A stretch of DNA of 64,000 bases, from the NCBI GenBank assembly GCA_037176845.1, contig JAYKXP010000010.1, positions 959,218-1,023,217 on the forward strand. The letters are read 5' to 3'. The stretch is from Paramarasmius palmivorus (lineage: Eukaryota > Basidiomycota > Agaricomycetes > Agaricales > Marasmiaceae). The notes under the pieces were generated by a model. That model was not told the DNA's origin and searched no databases. It saw only the letters and a list, made by a program, of their open reading frames with translations. The position numbers and the translations under genes are program-made. Of this stretch, positions 1-12,105 are shown one piece after another (positions within the stretch are counted from its first letter, which is position 1; every line of letters begins with the position of its first letter).

Positions 1-8
1 TCAAGAGT

Positions 9-239
9 TTACGCACCGACAAGAGAAGAGGCATATTTGGATTTGGAGGATGAGGATGAGGAGGGCGGTTGTTGAGCGCATGATAAAGTAGGAGAAGAGG
101 AAGGTGTGGATGAGGAAGGGGTGTTTAAGCAGGGAGTTGTAGTAGAGTTGTAAGGCTGCCAACGGACTCTGGTGCGAGTTGCCGGGGGGGCCTTGTGGGG
201 AGCCCTATGGGCGAGAGAATGAATAGCTGCTGGGTACAT
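9..239 (-). CDS. Possible 5' exon of a gene running off the left edge
   Basis: An open frame starts at an ATG at 239 and reads leftwards almost to the window edge. In this frame the product is rich in Ser, Thr and Pro without a recognisable domain. A second minus-strand frame over the same bases reads as a more hydrophobic segment (…YYNSLLKHPFL…, then Leu/Ile-rich), and a GTGCGT at the left end could be a splice donor. Which frame is used cannot be settled because the rest of the gene lies outside the window. Treat it as a hint of a gene only. Confidence 0.2.
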   Translation of the reverse strand: MYPAAIHSLAHRAPHKAPPATRTRVRWQPYNSTTTPCLNTPSSSTPSSSPTLSCAQQPPSSSSSSKSKYASSLVGA

Positions 240-1027
240 ATAAAGAGTTGGGATACGAGAGAGTTGGGATAGAAAACAAAAGAAGCTGAGAGGTGGTGAT
301 ATGGCTACAGACTTGATGAATTAAAGGGAAATGTCGTCGTCATAGGCAGTAGGGTAAGAACTAGTACTAGTGAATTGGATAGAAACAGTGGTTGAGACGG
401 TTGAGACGAGCGACGGATGGGGCATGCGAATGAGGATTTGTTGATTCATTGCGACTGTAAAGAGTCGAGTTCGGAAAGTCCTAAGTCACTGTTAGACTTG
501 GACTATCCGATATGTTTTTTGGTCTAGAAAAATAGACCAAAAGGGCTTCTAGTTGTTTCTGCGAGGATTCGAGAGTATTCAGTGAAGATGAAGAGGCTGG
601 CGTCGGTACTTAAAGAGGCGGTGAACAGAAGGAGTCACTCTAAACTACACATGACTCACCGCCGGTACATTTCCTTTTTAGGCTTCATGTTCCGTGTCAA
701 TCACAACCAAACAACAGGTTCGCATCATTTTGATTCAACGCTCGTGTCAGGGCATGTAGTGCAAGGACATTTATTTTATTCTAGGAGATTTCACTTGGAA
801 ACTTGAGAGAGAAATGGAGCCCACGTCGCCCTCTCACCCTTGACCGTGTCACCGTTGCTAACCGTCCTTCGATCGACGGTCAAAATTCACCCGTCAACAT
901 GTTACGGATCAACATGCCCGAAAGCCAAGCGTCCCTCTCCACCCATATAAAATCAACTTCGCTTGCCGTTTTTTTTTTTTTTCCATCTCCACGTCCACCA
1001 GCCCACTTCCCCCCTCCAGCACCCGCC
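240..1027. other. Intergenic region with promoter of the lysozyme-like gene
   Basis: No frame here looks coding. It contains a short interrupted repeat around the words tggtctagaa and tagaccaaaa (about 518-541) and, near the right end, the TATA box and T-tract listed separately. It presumably carries the upstream regions of the partial minus-strand gene and of the lysozyme-like gene. Confidence 0.5.
945..951 (+). promoter_or_regulatory. TATA box of the lysozyme-like gene
   Basis: TATAAAA lies 77 bases before the ATG at 1028 and is followed by an uninterrupted run of T at about 969-982 and a CT-rich stretch, the usual layout of a strongly expressed fungal promoter. No mapped transcript start is available. 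Confidence 0.55.
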
Positions 1028-2327
1028 ATGAAATTCCACTCTTTTGCCCTCGCCGCTCTTTGCACTGCCATCGTTGTAGAAGCTTCAAACCCTCATGAAG
1101 CTCGTCTTAACGCTCGTCATAACCGTCTTTCTCGTCGTACTAGCAACAACAAGTTAGCTAAACGTTGCAAGAATCGTCCCCAAGGACCGGTAGGTAGCTT
1201 ATTTTTAGTTGCTTATTTTTATTTACACTTTTGATAGTCTTCGTCGTCGTCTGCTCCTGCTACTCAACCTACTCAGGATAACAGCAACAACAACAACAAC
1301 AACAGCGGCGACAACAGCGGTTCCAACAACTCTGGTAACAACGGCAACAACGACCAGAACAACAACAACAACAACGGTGGACAGCAGAACAACGGTGGTG
1401 ACCAGAACAACAACAGCGGAAACAACAACAACAACAACAACTCTTCCAACAACTCTGGCAACTCTGGCAACAACTCTGGCTCCTCCAACGGTTCTTCTGG
1501 AGGCTCCATCGGCGGTCTCCTAAACGTCGCCTCCAACTGTGGTGACATTGGTGCTACACGTAAGTGCCCTCACACTTCCAAGTCTTCGCTTCCGGCTAAT
1601 CACCCCCCGCTAGACGACATCACCTCCATCACCGGTCCAAACGGTAACCTCTACTGGCTCAACTGCGGCCTCGAAGACTCCTCCGGCTGGCGTCCCCCCT
1701 TCATCAAAATGTCCGACATCCAATTCGTCGACCTCAACGACGCACTCAAAGACTCCAACTCTCCCTTCCACGCTTGCCAAGCCTTTACCGATCTCTTCTA
1801 CAAACACGGTAACGAGAATGGTATCCCACCTATCGTCTTGGCGTCTTTCGCCATGCAGGAATCGTCCTGCAACCCGCAGACGACGGGTGGTGGGGGTGAA
1901 GCTGGGCTTATGCAGCTCACGCATGAGAAATGTGTTGGGACTTCGGATTGTTATGAGCCTGATTTCAATATTGGAACTGGGGCGAGGTTTTTCAAGACGC
2001 TTTTGGATAACAATGGTGGAGATGTCCTAACTAGTGTTGGGAACTATAATGGTTGGTACAAGGGTATGACCAAGGTACGGTGGTTTACATACTACGTGGC
2101 TGATGATCATGAAACTGATGCGCATACGCAGGACGCGGCTACTGCTGCCCGTAACAGCGCTTGCTGCCGCTGCCAGCAAAACTTGGACTAGTACGTACTC
2201 CCCTTCCTCTTCTCACATTTAAACTAACCCGCTCTCCAGCATCTTCCAAACCGTCAACGGCTGGTGGCAAAACGTCAATGCCTACTCCAACCACTTGGGC
2301 GCCTACTTCAACTTGGATGTTTGTTAA
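1028..2327 (+). CDS. Secreted lysozyme-like / transglycosylase-fold protein with Asn/Gly/Ser-rich linker
   Basis: Five exons (1028-1189, 1238-1559, 1614-2074, 2132-2190, 2240-2327) join in frame to 363 codons. Residues 1-20 form a signal peptide (MKFHSFALAALCTAIVVEA), followed by a basic pro-region with an LxxR and a KR site suggestive of Kex2 cleavage. Next comes a low-complexity linker of about 80 residues dominated by Asn with Gly and Ser. The C-terminal domain has the hallmarks of the lysozyme/SLT superfamily: a helix with the probable catalytic Glu in AMQESSCN, then GEAGLMQLT, the TGARFFKTLL helix and SVGNYNGWYKG. The last exons are Cys-rich (CCRCQ). By family it would cleave peptidoglycan-like or chitin-like glycans outside the cell; the substrate is not shown by the sequence. 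Confidence 0.8.
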
Positions 2328-2688
2328 GCGCAAGCTCCTTGACTCGTGGAAATCACCTTTTACGCATAACGCATAACGCTTACATTCGCTTTAGTTTTAC
2401 CCTCGTTTCCCGTACCCCCTAGCTCCGTATACCCTAGGTCCTACCGTTTTTATATTTTGATCCTGAATCCCGAATGTTAGTTTTTTTCATCGTTGACGTT
2501 GTACGTCGACGCCATTTTATAGAATGTTCTGCGTGAGAAAAAACTGTTGAAGTGTGCGGCGGGTTGATTTTGCCATTGGCGGGCTGCCTAGATTCAACCT
2601 GAAAAGTCTATCAGTATCATGTCCTCTTCCGATACCGATAGTGGCTCTGTTCCTTCATCTCCATCTACACCTGCTTCGTCTGTGTTTG

Positions 2689-4712
2689 ATGCGCAGGAAA
2701 ACCACCACCACGAAGAAAGAGGTGACGAAAGAAGATGTGCAAGCTGCAACAGAGATCAAGGCGAAGGCTAATAAGGCTTTTGCTGGTGCGGCTTGATCCT
2801 TTTCTTGGGCGACAGCATAACTGACATGATGGATACGGATGCACACGACTACACAACCGCCATCCAACTCTACACCGAAGCGATCGAGAAGAATCCTAAT
2901 GAACCGACGTTGTGGTGTAACAGAGCTTATGCTAGGATGAAGTTGGAGGAGTTTGGGTATGCGTTGAGTGATGCGTGTGGGTGCCCCTTCCTTCTCTCTT
3001 CCTTTCTCTTGTCTTTGTGTGTTGAGCTGACGCCACCGAACAGCACAAGCAATCACCCTCGATCCCTCATACGCCAAAGCGTATTATCGACGCGCAACAT
3101 GCTACCTCCAGATCCTCAAACACGCTTCTGCGATTGGTGATTTCAAAAAAGTGTTGGCGCTCGAACCCAAGAATGAGGTTGTGAGAGGACAGATGGTGTC
3201 TACGCAAAAGTTGCTGAGGAGGATTGAGTTTGAGAAGGTGTGTTCTCTCTTCCACCTTTCTTTGTGGGCTAAGATAATAAGATGGGCGACGACAGGCGAT
3301 TGAGATGGAGGAAGAAAAGAGTGCTGTTGAGAGGTGTAGAGAGATTATCGCTGAAGGTGCATTTCTTCTTCCTATCGGTATACAGACGCGATTCTTACAC
3401 CGGCCACAGGCGGCTGCTTCGTCGACACCTCCTACACAGGCCCCGTCCTCCCCAACGACCCCAACGACTCCTCCAAATACACCATCACCCCCGCCTTCAT
3501 CCAATCCATGATCGACTGGTTCAAACAAGGCAAAACCCTGCACAGACGATACGTCTGGGAAATCGTCCTCGGCGCGTACGAGTATTTCGTGCAAGAAGGT
3601 TCCTTGGTTGATGTGGAACTTGGGGATGGGGTAACGTGTGATGTTATTGGGGACGTACATGGGCAGTTTTATGATATGTTGCATTTGTATGGGCTTACGG
3701 GTGAACCGGGGGAGAAGCACTATGTGTTGATGAATGGGGATTTGGTGGATAGAGGGAGTTGGAGTGTGGAGGTTATTTTGGTGGCGTTTGCGTATAAATG
3801 TGAGTGCAGGTGTTTTTTTGTGTTTTGGGTTGGTGGCTGATTGATGTGTGGTGGTGGTGTAGGGCTGTATCCAAAGTATATGTTTATTAACAGGGGAAAT
3901 CATGAAGCGAAGGATATGAATAGTACGTATGGGTTTGAGGGAGAGGTGAAGCATAAACATGGGGATCAGACGTACAAGGTTCGGCGTGTTTTTTTCTTCT
4001 TTGGGTAGTGATGAGGCTAACGGGTTTTTACAGCTCTTTGCATACGTATTCACAGCTCGTGAGTTTTCCTACTTTTTCTTTCTTTCATCGCTCTAACAAC
4101 CTCTCTAGTCCCACTCTCAACTCTAATAACCGCTTCCCAACCACCCTTACCCAAATCCCTAACCCCCAACACAATCCTCTCACCAACAGGCACCAAGCGT
4201 TACTTTGTCGTCCACGGCGGTCTCTTCAGCAAAGACGACGTCACACTCGACGATATCCGCAACATCAACCGTATCGGTAAACAACCCGGACAAAGTGGTC
4301 TCATGTGTGAACTCTTATGGACTGATCCTCAGTCTATGCCTGGACGTGGGCCCTCCAAACGGGGTGTGGGGATAGCGTATGGACCGGATGTTACGAAGAA
4401 GTGGTGTATGGCGAATGGTGTTACGGGTGTTATTAGGAGTCATGAAGTGAGGCAGGAAGGGTATGAAGTTGAACATGAGGGGCTTTGTACGACTGTGTTT
4501 TCGGCGCCGAATTATGTTGATCAGGCGGGGAATAAGGGGGCTTATGTGAGTGGTTTCTACAGTACTTGGGGTTGGGGTTGTGCTGATGGCTTTGGTAGAT
4601 ACGCATTGACTGGAGAGGTGAACAGGAATATTTCCAGTTTGATGCGTCGCCTCATCCTCAGATGAAGCCTATGGCTTATGTACAGGGTGGTTTGGGTAGT
4701 CTTATGATGTAG
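2689..4712 (+). CDS. PPT1: Serine/threonine protein phosphatase 5 (TPR + PP2A-like catalytic domain)
   Basis: TPR repeats come first ([48 protein letters not shown]), then a linker helix and the metallophosphatase core: [36 protein letters not shown], and [16 protein letters not shown] with SAPNYVD. This order is that of PP5/Ppt1, an Hsp90-associated phosphatase of cytosol and nucleus. At least eight exons are needed and most junctions are canonical. Two points are odd. The first intron (2786-2841) keeps frame only if it ends in TG rather than AG. The start is uncertain: ATG 2689 is in frame, while an ATG at 2619 opens a PP5-like N-terminus (MSSSDTDSGSVPSSP) in another frame. A Pro/Thr-rich insert lies before the HGGLFS motif. 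Confidence 0.88.
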
Positions 4713-4822
4713 CCATAGCCATAGAGGTATCTAATCACTGACACTTGAAATAATATGTTGTACGCGGTAGACGTAAACCTAAGCTAGGGGTTCAGGCCTC
4801 AATCACATACCCTCACCTCACC

Positions 4823-7638
4823 ATGGATAAAACCAAAGTCAAACTAGCTTCCAAACTATCCAACTTTTTCGAAGATACAAACGACGATGAACCCGTATTC
4901 CCTGTACATCCCTTCCTTTCCTTCCTTTCTTCCCCAACACACCACAACTAACCACTCACACGCGTATATAGCACAAACCCGTAGACGACGCCAAACTCAC
5001 ACAATACGCCTCCGGGAGTCAACGAAAATCCCGTCGGGAGCGTGAACAAGAATTAGCAGAGGCAAAGAAACGTGAGGAGGAGGCGCATGCGGCGAAAGCG
5101 TATGCAGAGTTTTTGGATGCGTTTGAAGGAGAGGGTGTTGGAAGGAAGGCGGCGTCGACGTTTGTGAAAGCTGGAGCGGGTGGGGAAGGGTCTAGTTCGA
5201 CGTATGCGCCTGCTCCTGCGTTTAGGCCGGCTGGACATGGGGGTGTGTTGAGAGATGGAGCGGTAGGTGGTTTTTGGGTTTTGTTTTGGGCGTGTGTTGG
5301 TGTTGATGTTTTGGTTAGGCGTCTCCTCCGCCAGCTGTTGCACCGAGACCTAAAGGAAAACGTGAAATGGATATGTTCTTGGAGGAATTGAAAAAGTGAG
5401 TGTGAGTTCGTGGTGATATACGCGGGTAGCTAATAAACGAGGTTTTACAGGGATCAGGCGCAACGAGAAGCTAAATATGCGAGAACTGGTAGACTATATG
5501 GTTATTCTGGTCAACTGGTGCTGATTGTGTTTCGCAGCTCATGGTCGTTCTGCGACTGCCATGGCAGGTATGTATGTTCTTGTATCAAAGTCAATGTACG
5601 CGTACTGAGGTACACTCGTCACAGCGTATGAAGGTCAAAGTGGTAGCAAGGACCGTGGAGACCCAGAGGTGCGTCTTCAGCTGCGAGATGACCACCAAAC
5701 TATCCTAACAATCCACTCAGACATCGAACGTCTTTGTTGCAAATCTACCTCCACATGTCACCGAACAATCTCTAGGCAACTTTTTTGCACGAGCGGGGCC
5801 AGTTGGTTCGGTACGCGCCTTCTCCCTTTCCCTTGCCTGTCCTTTCCTTGACTATAACTATAAACAGGTAAAGATAATGTGGCCACGCAACGACGCAAGT
5901 AGCGGTCCAGGTGCAGATATGACAACATCAAGACGATCAAAAAATTCTGGTTTGAGTGGTTTCGTATCCTTCATGACAAGGAGGGATGCAGAAGAGGCAC
6001 TTCGGGAGTTTGACGGATTCGATTGGGGAGGCTGTGTCTTGCGTGTAGGATGGAGTAAAGCCGTACCTAAAGCTGCGAGACCTATGTACAGTACGTGGCT
6101 TTCTCTCTCTCTTTCTCTTCTTCCCGTGTATGGCGTTCTGACGACGACGCGCGACAGCATCCTCAGCAGCAAGATCAAAACGTCAAAGTAAAAGCCCCAG
6201 TGCAAGTCGTAGTCGGGATCACTCGCGGGATCGTTCACATTCGCGAGACAGACGACATCGTTCGAGGGATAGTCGATCTCGTTCTCCGAGACGGTACAGA
6301 CATTCGCGGAGTCGTTCCCCAAGACGACGGAGATCACCTAGCAGCGATCGGGAGGAAATTGTCACGGATACTTTTATTCGTGCGGTTGCGGCAGAGATTA
6401 AAGGCCACGGAAGAAATATGAGGAGAGTTTAAGGAAAAGGGAGGTGAATAATTCAAAGTATGGGTTTTTGAAGAGAGAAGTGAGTTGGTTTCGTCGATGG
6501 GTTACTTTAGTGACTAATGGAAAATGGCAGCATCGAAGGCACGCTTTCTATCGTGGACTCCTTGAGGACGATCGTCAACTGTCTCCTGAATTTGATGACG
6601 ATGTTGGTATTTTCTTTCTTTTCAGTGGTAGACACTAGCTGACATTTCCTGCGCTAGGGTTATAATTCCGTCTATTCGACTGATTCCGCAGAAGAGTCAG
6701 AGCGAGAAAGAACCCGTAAAGTTCAGCTAGGAAAACTTGCAAGAAAACGATTCGAGGCGATGTTACGTGCTATGTCTGGGAAACGCGGCGAAATTGCTCG
6801 TTGTATGGCTTTTAGTCTCGAACATGCAGAGGCTGCTCATGAGGTGGATGATTCACTCTTTTTACCATCAAAAAGAAAAAAAAACATCTAACCCAAATTC
6901 TAGGTAGCCGATATAATCGTCGCCTCACTCCTCGTCGACGGTACACCAGTACCACGCAAAGTCGCCCGCCTCCACCTCATCTGCGATATCCTACACAACT
7001 CTGCAGCATCCGTCCCAAGCGCCTGGAAATTCCGCCAGGAATTCCAATCTCGCTTAGGAATCGTTTTTGACCACATGGCGAACATTTACCACTCTTTTCC
7101 CGGTCGGATTACAGCCGAGACGTTCAAGAAACAGATTACGGCGATTATAGATATTTGGGAGGATTGGATTGTGTTTTCGCCTGATTTTACGGCTGAGCTT
7201 AGGGAGAGGTTGGAGGGGATGGAGGTGGAGGGACAGGCTGAGACGGAGAAGGGGTTGACGGAGGAGAAACCTTTGAATTATGCTTCGCGGTTCAAGGCTA
7301 GCTCGTTTCAGAAAGCGGACGATCATGCACATGCGGTGGAGGCGACGCCAGTTCAGCGAGAAGAGGACGTTGATGGTACACCTATTGCTGACCTTGATGG
7401 AGAGCCACTTAAAGAAGACCTCGACGGGGAGCCGCTGGACGATGTCGATGGTGCGCCGTTGGATGAGGATGTCGATGGTGTACCGATGGATGATGTTGAT
7501 GGTAAACCGATTGACGATGATATAGATGGTGCACCTATTGATGATATTGACGGTGCACCACTTGAAGAAGCTCAATCTAGCAGGCAGGAGAGGGATGATG
7601 TGGACGGAGAGCCAATGGATATGGATGACGATGATTAG
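4823..7638 (+). CDS. U2 snRNP-associated SURP protein (SR140/U2SURP-like splicing factor)
   Basis: The domain order matches U2SURP. An N-terminal basic/acidic helical part is followed by an RRM (TSNVFVANLPPHVTEQSL … GLSGFVSFMTRRDAEEAL), then an Arg/Ser dipeptide region, then a SURP module (FIRAVAAEIKGHG … NNSKYGFL … RRHAFYRGLL). A CTD-interacting domain follows (MAFSLEHAEAAHE … VADIIVASLL … FPGRITAETFKKQI). The C-terminal tail is very acidic and carries nine copies of a D(V/L/I)DGxP motif. The protein would act in the nucleus with the U2 snRNP at the branch site. About eight introns interrupt the gene; the ATG at 4823 is the first in frame and begins MDKTKVKLASKLSNFFED, conserved-looking for the family. 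It is tandem with the PP5 gene, 110 bases downstream. Confidence 0.85.
7366..7617 (+). repeat. Coding tandem repeat D(V/L/I)DGxP in the splicing-factor tail
   Basis: Nine units of about 8 codons read DVDGTPI, DLDGEPL, DLDGEPL, DVDGAPL, DVDGVPM, DVDGKPI, DIDGAPI, DIDGAPL and, after a short gap, DVDGEPM. The codons differ between units, so the protein motif rather than the DNA is being kept. Confidence 0.85.
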
Positions 7639-7771
7639 TGTCACTTATTGTCACAATGTGTACAGTCATGAACCCAATCTATTTTGCCCATGTAATCCGA
7701 TAGCATTATTTCAGAAACTTAAGATCCAAATGTTAGGTATGTACTGGTCCGATATTGATTTACAGCATATC

Positions 7772-10700
7772 TTAATCCCGTTGTCGTCGTGGAGGGCGTG
7801 ATGAAGCCAACTTGAGGATCGCTGCCTTGGCAGCGTTGATATCAGGCTCGGATCCTGTGTGGTGTATCAGTATCAAAGTTCTATGTAGTATGCCTCATCA
7901 CACTTACCAACAATGACAATAGTGTTGTTATCCCGACCAACTGTAATGTCAGCACCAGTCTCGTTGCGCAAACGAGCGACGTTTGCGCCTTTTGCACCCA
8001 CAATACGTGGGAAAGACGACCTGTCGGGGAGAGTGAGGAAGCCCACGTAGGACATGCGCTTAGCATGTTCAATGGCGTCTTCAGTGAGCTTCTTAGCACG
8101 CTCCAAACCGGCCTGGTCGCGAGCTTTTAGTGTCCAAACAGAGTCACCCTCCTCAGCATCCTTGTAGTTCTCCGTAACTACCCACTCAATCTCTGGGGTA
8201 CCTTCTTCGTCATCAGCATCAATGCGAGCATTCGTGTTGTCAGAAGCAGGTTTGGGTGGCACACTTGGCTTCTCAGGCTGGACAGATTGATCAACCTGAA
8301 CACCAAAGGATCGCAGATTCCTAAAGAAGTTGCCCTGCTGAGAGATGGCATGGTGGAATCTCAAAGGAACTGAGATAGTGTCGGTAACCGCCTCAGGCGC
8401 AGCCGTTTTAATAGAGCCCTGGGAGTTTTGTTGAGCGACATAATGACGGATGCAAATCAAACGGGTACCTTGAGTTCCTCAATGGCTTTCTCACACGCGC
8501 TGCGAGTACCGGAAACTTTGACCAAGTTTGTGGGCTCCACTTCGGCAAGCTCAGCGGCGTTCTCTGGTTCACCTGCTTGGTTGTAGGATCGGGAACCAGG
8601 GAACTGTACTTGGGTGTCCGTTCGCTTCTGGAGATCTGTCAGATGCTGTCCATTGCGACCAATGAGAGCACGGTGGTGGACGGCGGGGATATCGACACCA
8701 AGTACAACACGGTCACGGAGCTCGGCAACAATCTTTTCGAGTTCCGACTGCAACTTGCTGACGAGTTTGGGCTCTCCACGAAGACGGACTTCATCAGAAG
8801 TCTCTCCCTCTCCCTGACGAGGGCTAGACAACAAAATTTAGACCCATCATGGACAAAGCGGCACATAGACTTACAAGCGAATGAGACTTGCCAGTTGTCG
8901 CGAGTCGGTAGGTCCACCACATTTCGAAACCAGATCCTTGAGCCCTTGACCACCAGCACCAATCAGTGACCTATGGAATTTGCTCTCGACCTTGACAGTG
9001 ACAGTGACCTCTTCAGTAACCTGTTCAGCGATGGCGAGGATAGCGGCTTTGGCAGCGCTGATAGCTTTCTTGGTGCCGCGAACAGTCACATTGGTCACTG
9101 CACCGTCGTCAGTCTTGTCGATGTCGATTTGAGCCTCGGTGGCATCCTTGATCTCGTTGATTGAGGCACCTCCTCTTCCAAGGATTCGTGCAACAGATCG
9201 AGTCGGAACTGTAAACTTGAGAACGTTGTTGGATTCCTTCTCGAACTCGACAGCCTTTTCACAATGTCAGTGCAAATCGTATAGATAGCTGAGCTGGCGC
9301 ACCTCGAGAATCTCTGATTTGGCCTGTGCAACGCCTTTCTTGCCACCCTTCAAAAGAACCTCATCGAGCTTCAACGGTTCTCTGGTCTTGCCTTCCCCGT
9401 TGTCGGAGGCTTGACGAGGGAATGTGATCTTGACTCCATACTTTTCCTCAAGCCTGATGACATATTTGCCATTCTGACCGATGAGCGAAGAGTGGTACTG
9501 GTTGGCAATCTTGAGGACTTCGGAGGTCTCATCAGCCTATCAATACTACCCGTCAGGTTTCAATCTGGGTAAACCAAGAGTTGTCTGCTTACAAGTCTCT
9601 CGACCTGAGATAAGATCCTTCGTTGAGCTTCCTCCACATTCTCTTTGCGACCGGTGATCTAATGGGTGTGGTATAAGCAATAGTCACTAGAACAGAACAG
9701 GTAAGACGCATACCGTGACCTTGGATTTCTGGTGTACGGCCTTCTTCTTCTTAGTACCTTCCACCTTCTCGTCGACGTCGTCGGACACATCGACTTTGAC
9801 ACCAAGTTGTTCCCGAAGTTTGTTGATACCAGCACCTAGAGCACCTACAACACGGCCGACGTACTCGCGGTCAATGTCGAATTCAGTGGACTAGAAAGGT
9901 AGTTTATTAGTCGATATGACACAACGAACATGTGGTTCTGCCTCACATAACTGTTTACAATCTCGTCGTTCTTAGCGTCCTCGACGATCTTGAGAATCTC
10001 TTTGACAGCGCGATTGACATCAGAGCTTGCACCACGAATCAAGATAGTGTCCTCAGTGGCAGACTCGCCAGCTTCGGTACCAAACTTGATTGAGATGGTC
10101 TTCTCCTCGCCGATGATACTGGAGAACAGCCAACAGTCAGCAGAAGGATGAACGGTGTAGAATAATACGCACGCATTTAACGTGGTTCCACCTTGTCCGA
10201 CGATAGCTTCGTGCCAGCGTTTCTCGACCTGAATGGTTTCACTCTTGACGTCAGCAGCCTCTTTGGCTAGCTTCATGAGTTCCGTAGCGACCTCGTCAAG
10301 ATGGCCACTCTTTTCGTCGGGTGCAGGAGAAGCGGAAGGGCCAAAAGGATCGTAGACCAAGAGAACAGAAGACCGTTCCTCTGCTTCAGGAGGGAAGTAT
10401 ACTTGAACATTGTGTGCCTCATAGAATTGCTTCAGTCTATTGATTCATTCGTGAGTAGATCACTAGACCGTAATAATAAGGGGGCGTACTTCTTTGCATT
10501 CTTGCCGGTGATTACCCGGTGAACAAGCCAATCAATGTTTACTTCCTTAGTGGCACCAATAAGCTTTCCGAGAAGCTCTGAAACCTGTCGCACAACAGCA
10601 TCGACTTGTGGCTTGTCGCCGACAATGTCAAGGTTAAGACTGTGCGCCTTGTCCGCATAAGCCGATGAGGGTGTAAAGACCATTACTCCTGGATGAGCAG

Positions 10701-12105
10701 CACTCAACGTCTTGGGGTATTGAATGTGCGTCATGTACTGGAGAAGTTGCTTGGAAAGTCCAATGGGGCCCGGTAGAGGGAACTCGTGGATGTGTTTAGA
10801 ATTCGCCTGCTCCATAACAACAGAAAGACCGTTGACCAAATTATTGCCTTCACCCCAGACGGTAACCTCATCACTGGGGTCATCTTGGGGAGCGACGATT
10901 ACAGCACAGTTCGTCTTGGCCATGAGATCCTGGGCAGCCTTATCAACCAAGAGACGGTGTTGACGCTTGGGTAAGGACATCTTGATTGACTTCAAGTTGG
11001 CCTTCAAGTCCTCAACAGTGCTCTTGATGAGTTCGACAACTCGTACAACGGCTTCACGGTCGCCCTGAACTGTGATTTCCCTTGCAGCTCTGTTGAGAGA
11101 CAGATTGATTTCGCCTCCCGCTGCAGCCTCCTGGAACACACTCTTCTTGGCAATAACGAAAGGGAGGACATTTGCAGGAATGTCGCGTACTCGTTGAGTG
11201 GTTTTAGAAGTCTTTGAGGCAATGATTTGATTCAACAAATCTTTTGCTTCATAGGCGAGTGGTTGAGGGCCAGTCAGGGTGATAGGAACCGTAGGCTCCT
11301 CTTCTTCGTCGTTCTCCTTGTTGACCGTGCCATTAGTGCCATTCGCAGTTGCGACCTCTTCTTTGCGCGGGATGTCGACTTTGACGCTGGTTTGGTCGCG
11401 AATTTGCTTAAGAGTAGCACCTACGTTTACGTCTCAGACCTCTGTTGAAAGACACGTCTGCCGGCGTACCTTTGGGACCGATGATGGAGGCGATGGTAGA
11501 AACTGGTGCATCAAGAGTGAGAGTGACCTATAGAAAGCGATCAAGATTGATAGCCCGAGAATACTGTTCGGTACGTACAATGGGACTCAAGAGCGCCAAA
11601 AGGCTCCTTTTGGCCTTATCCAATTCCTTCTGAGTATCAGCCTTGATGTGGAACGTTGTCTGGCGAGTCTTTTGATTTCCTGAGGCCTCCAATTTGACCT
11701 TATACTTGGCCATGACCTGTTTCATGACTTCTCCGAGAGTAGCAGGTTTGCCATCCTTGCCAGCGGTAGTCAAGTCAATGACGGAAAGGTCGAGAGTATC
11801 GGTGAAGACAGGCTTGGCGATAACCGGTTTAATCCGTGGTCCATTAGAAGCACCCCAAGCAGAAGCAACTGGCTTGGGGGGTGCAGCAGACGCAAGAGAA
11901 GGAAAGGCAGAGTGGGAGTCGGTGTCGAGTTCCTCCTGACGTTTTGGAGCCTTTGGCTCGGGGGCATCAGGGAGAGAAGGGAATGGGTCTGGTGCACCTT
12001 CGTGTTCGTGCCTTTTCTGATTATTGCATACGAGGTCAGGATTAAACTTTGGTACGTGTCAATAAATAGGATAGCTACCTGTAGGTCTGCAGCAGATAGG
12101 GCCAT
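7772..12105 (-). CDS. SCP160: Vigilin/Scp160-type multi-KH RNA-binding protein
   Basis: The gene starts at 12105 (MALSAADLQ) and ends at the TAA at 7772. About a dozen introns separate exons encoding a chain of KH domains; the coding length of roughly 1,200 residues matches Scp160 and animal vigilin. GxxG loops can be read in order as IIGPKGATL, IVGQGGTTL, VVGALGAGI, LIGQNGKYV, ILGRGGASI, LIGAGGQGL, LIGRNGQHL and IVGAKGANV; several upstream domains lack a clean GxxG, which is also usual in vigilins. The family binds polysomes and mRNA at the ER and affects translation and ploidy in yeast. The N-terminus is Pro/Ser-rich and disordered; the C-terminus ends in a basic RRQRD-like tail. It is divergent from ERO1, sharing a 475-bp promoter region. 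Confidence 0.88.

Noticed and set aside
1273..1548. Minus-strand 91-codon Leu/Glu/Pro frame
   Set aside because: It is the mirror of the AAC-rich Asn linker of the lysozyme-like gene and has no coding features of its own.
7054..7644. Minus-strand 196-codon Ile/Arg-rich frame
   Set aside because: It is the antisense shadow of the DxDGxP repeats and CTD-interacting domain of the splicing factor.
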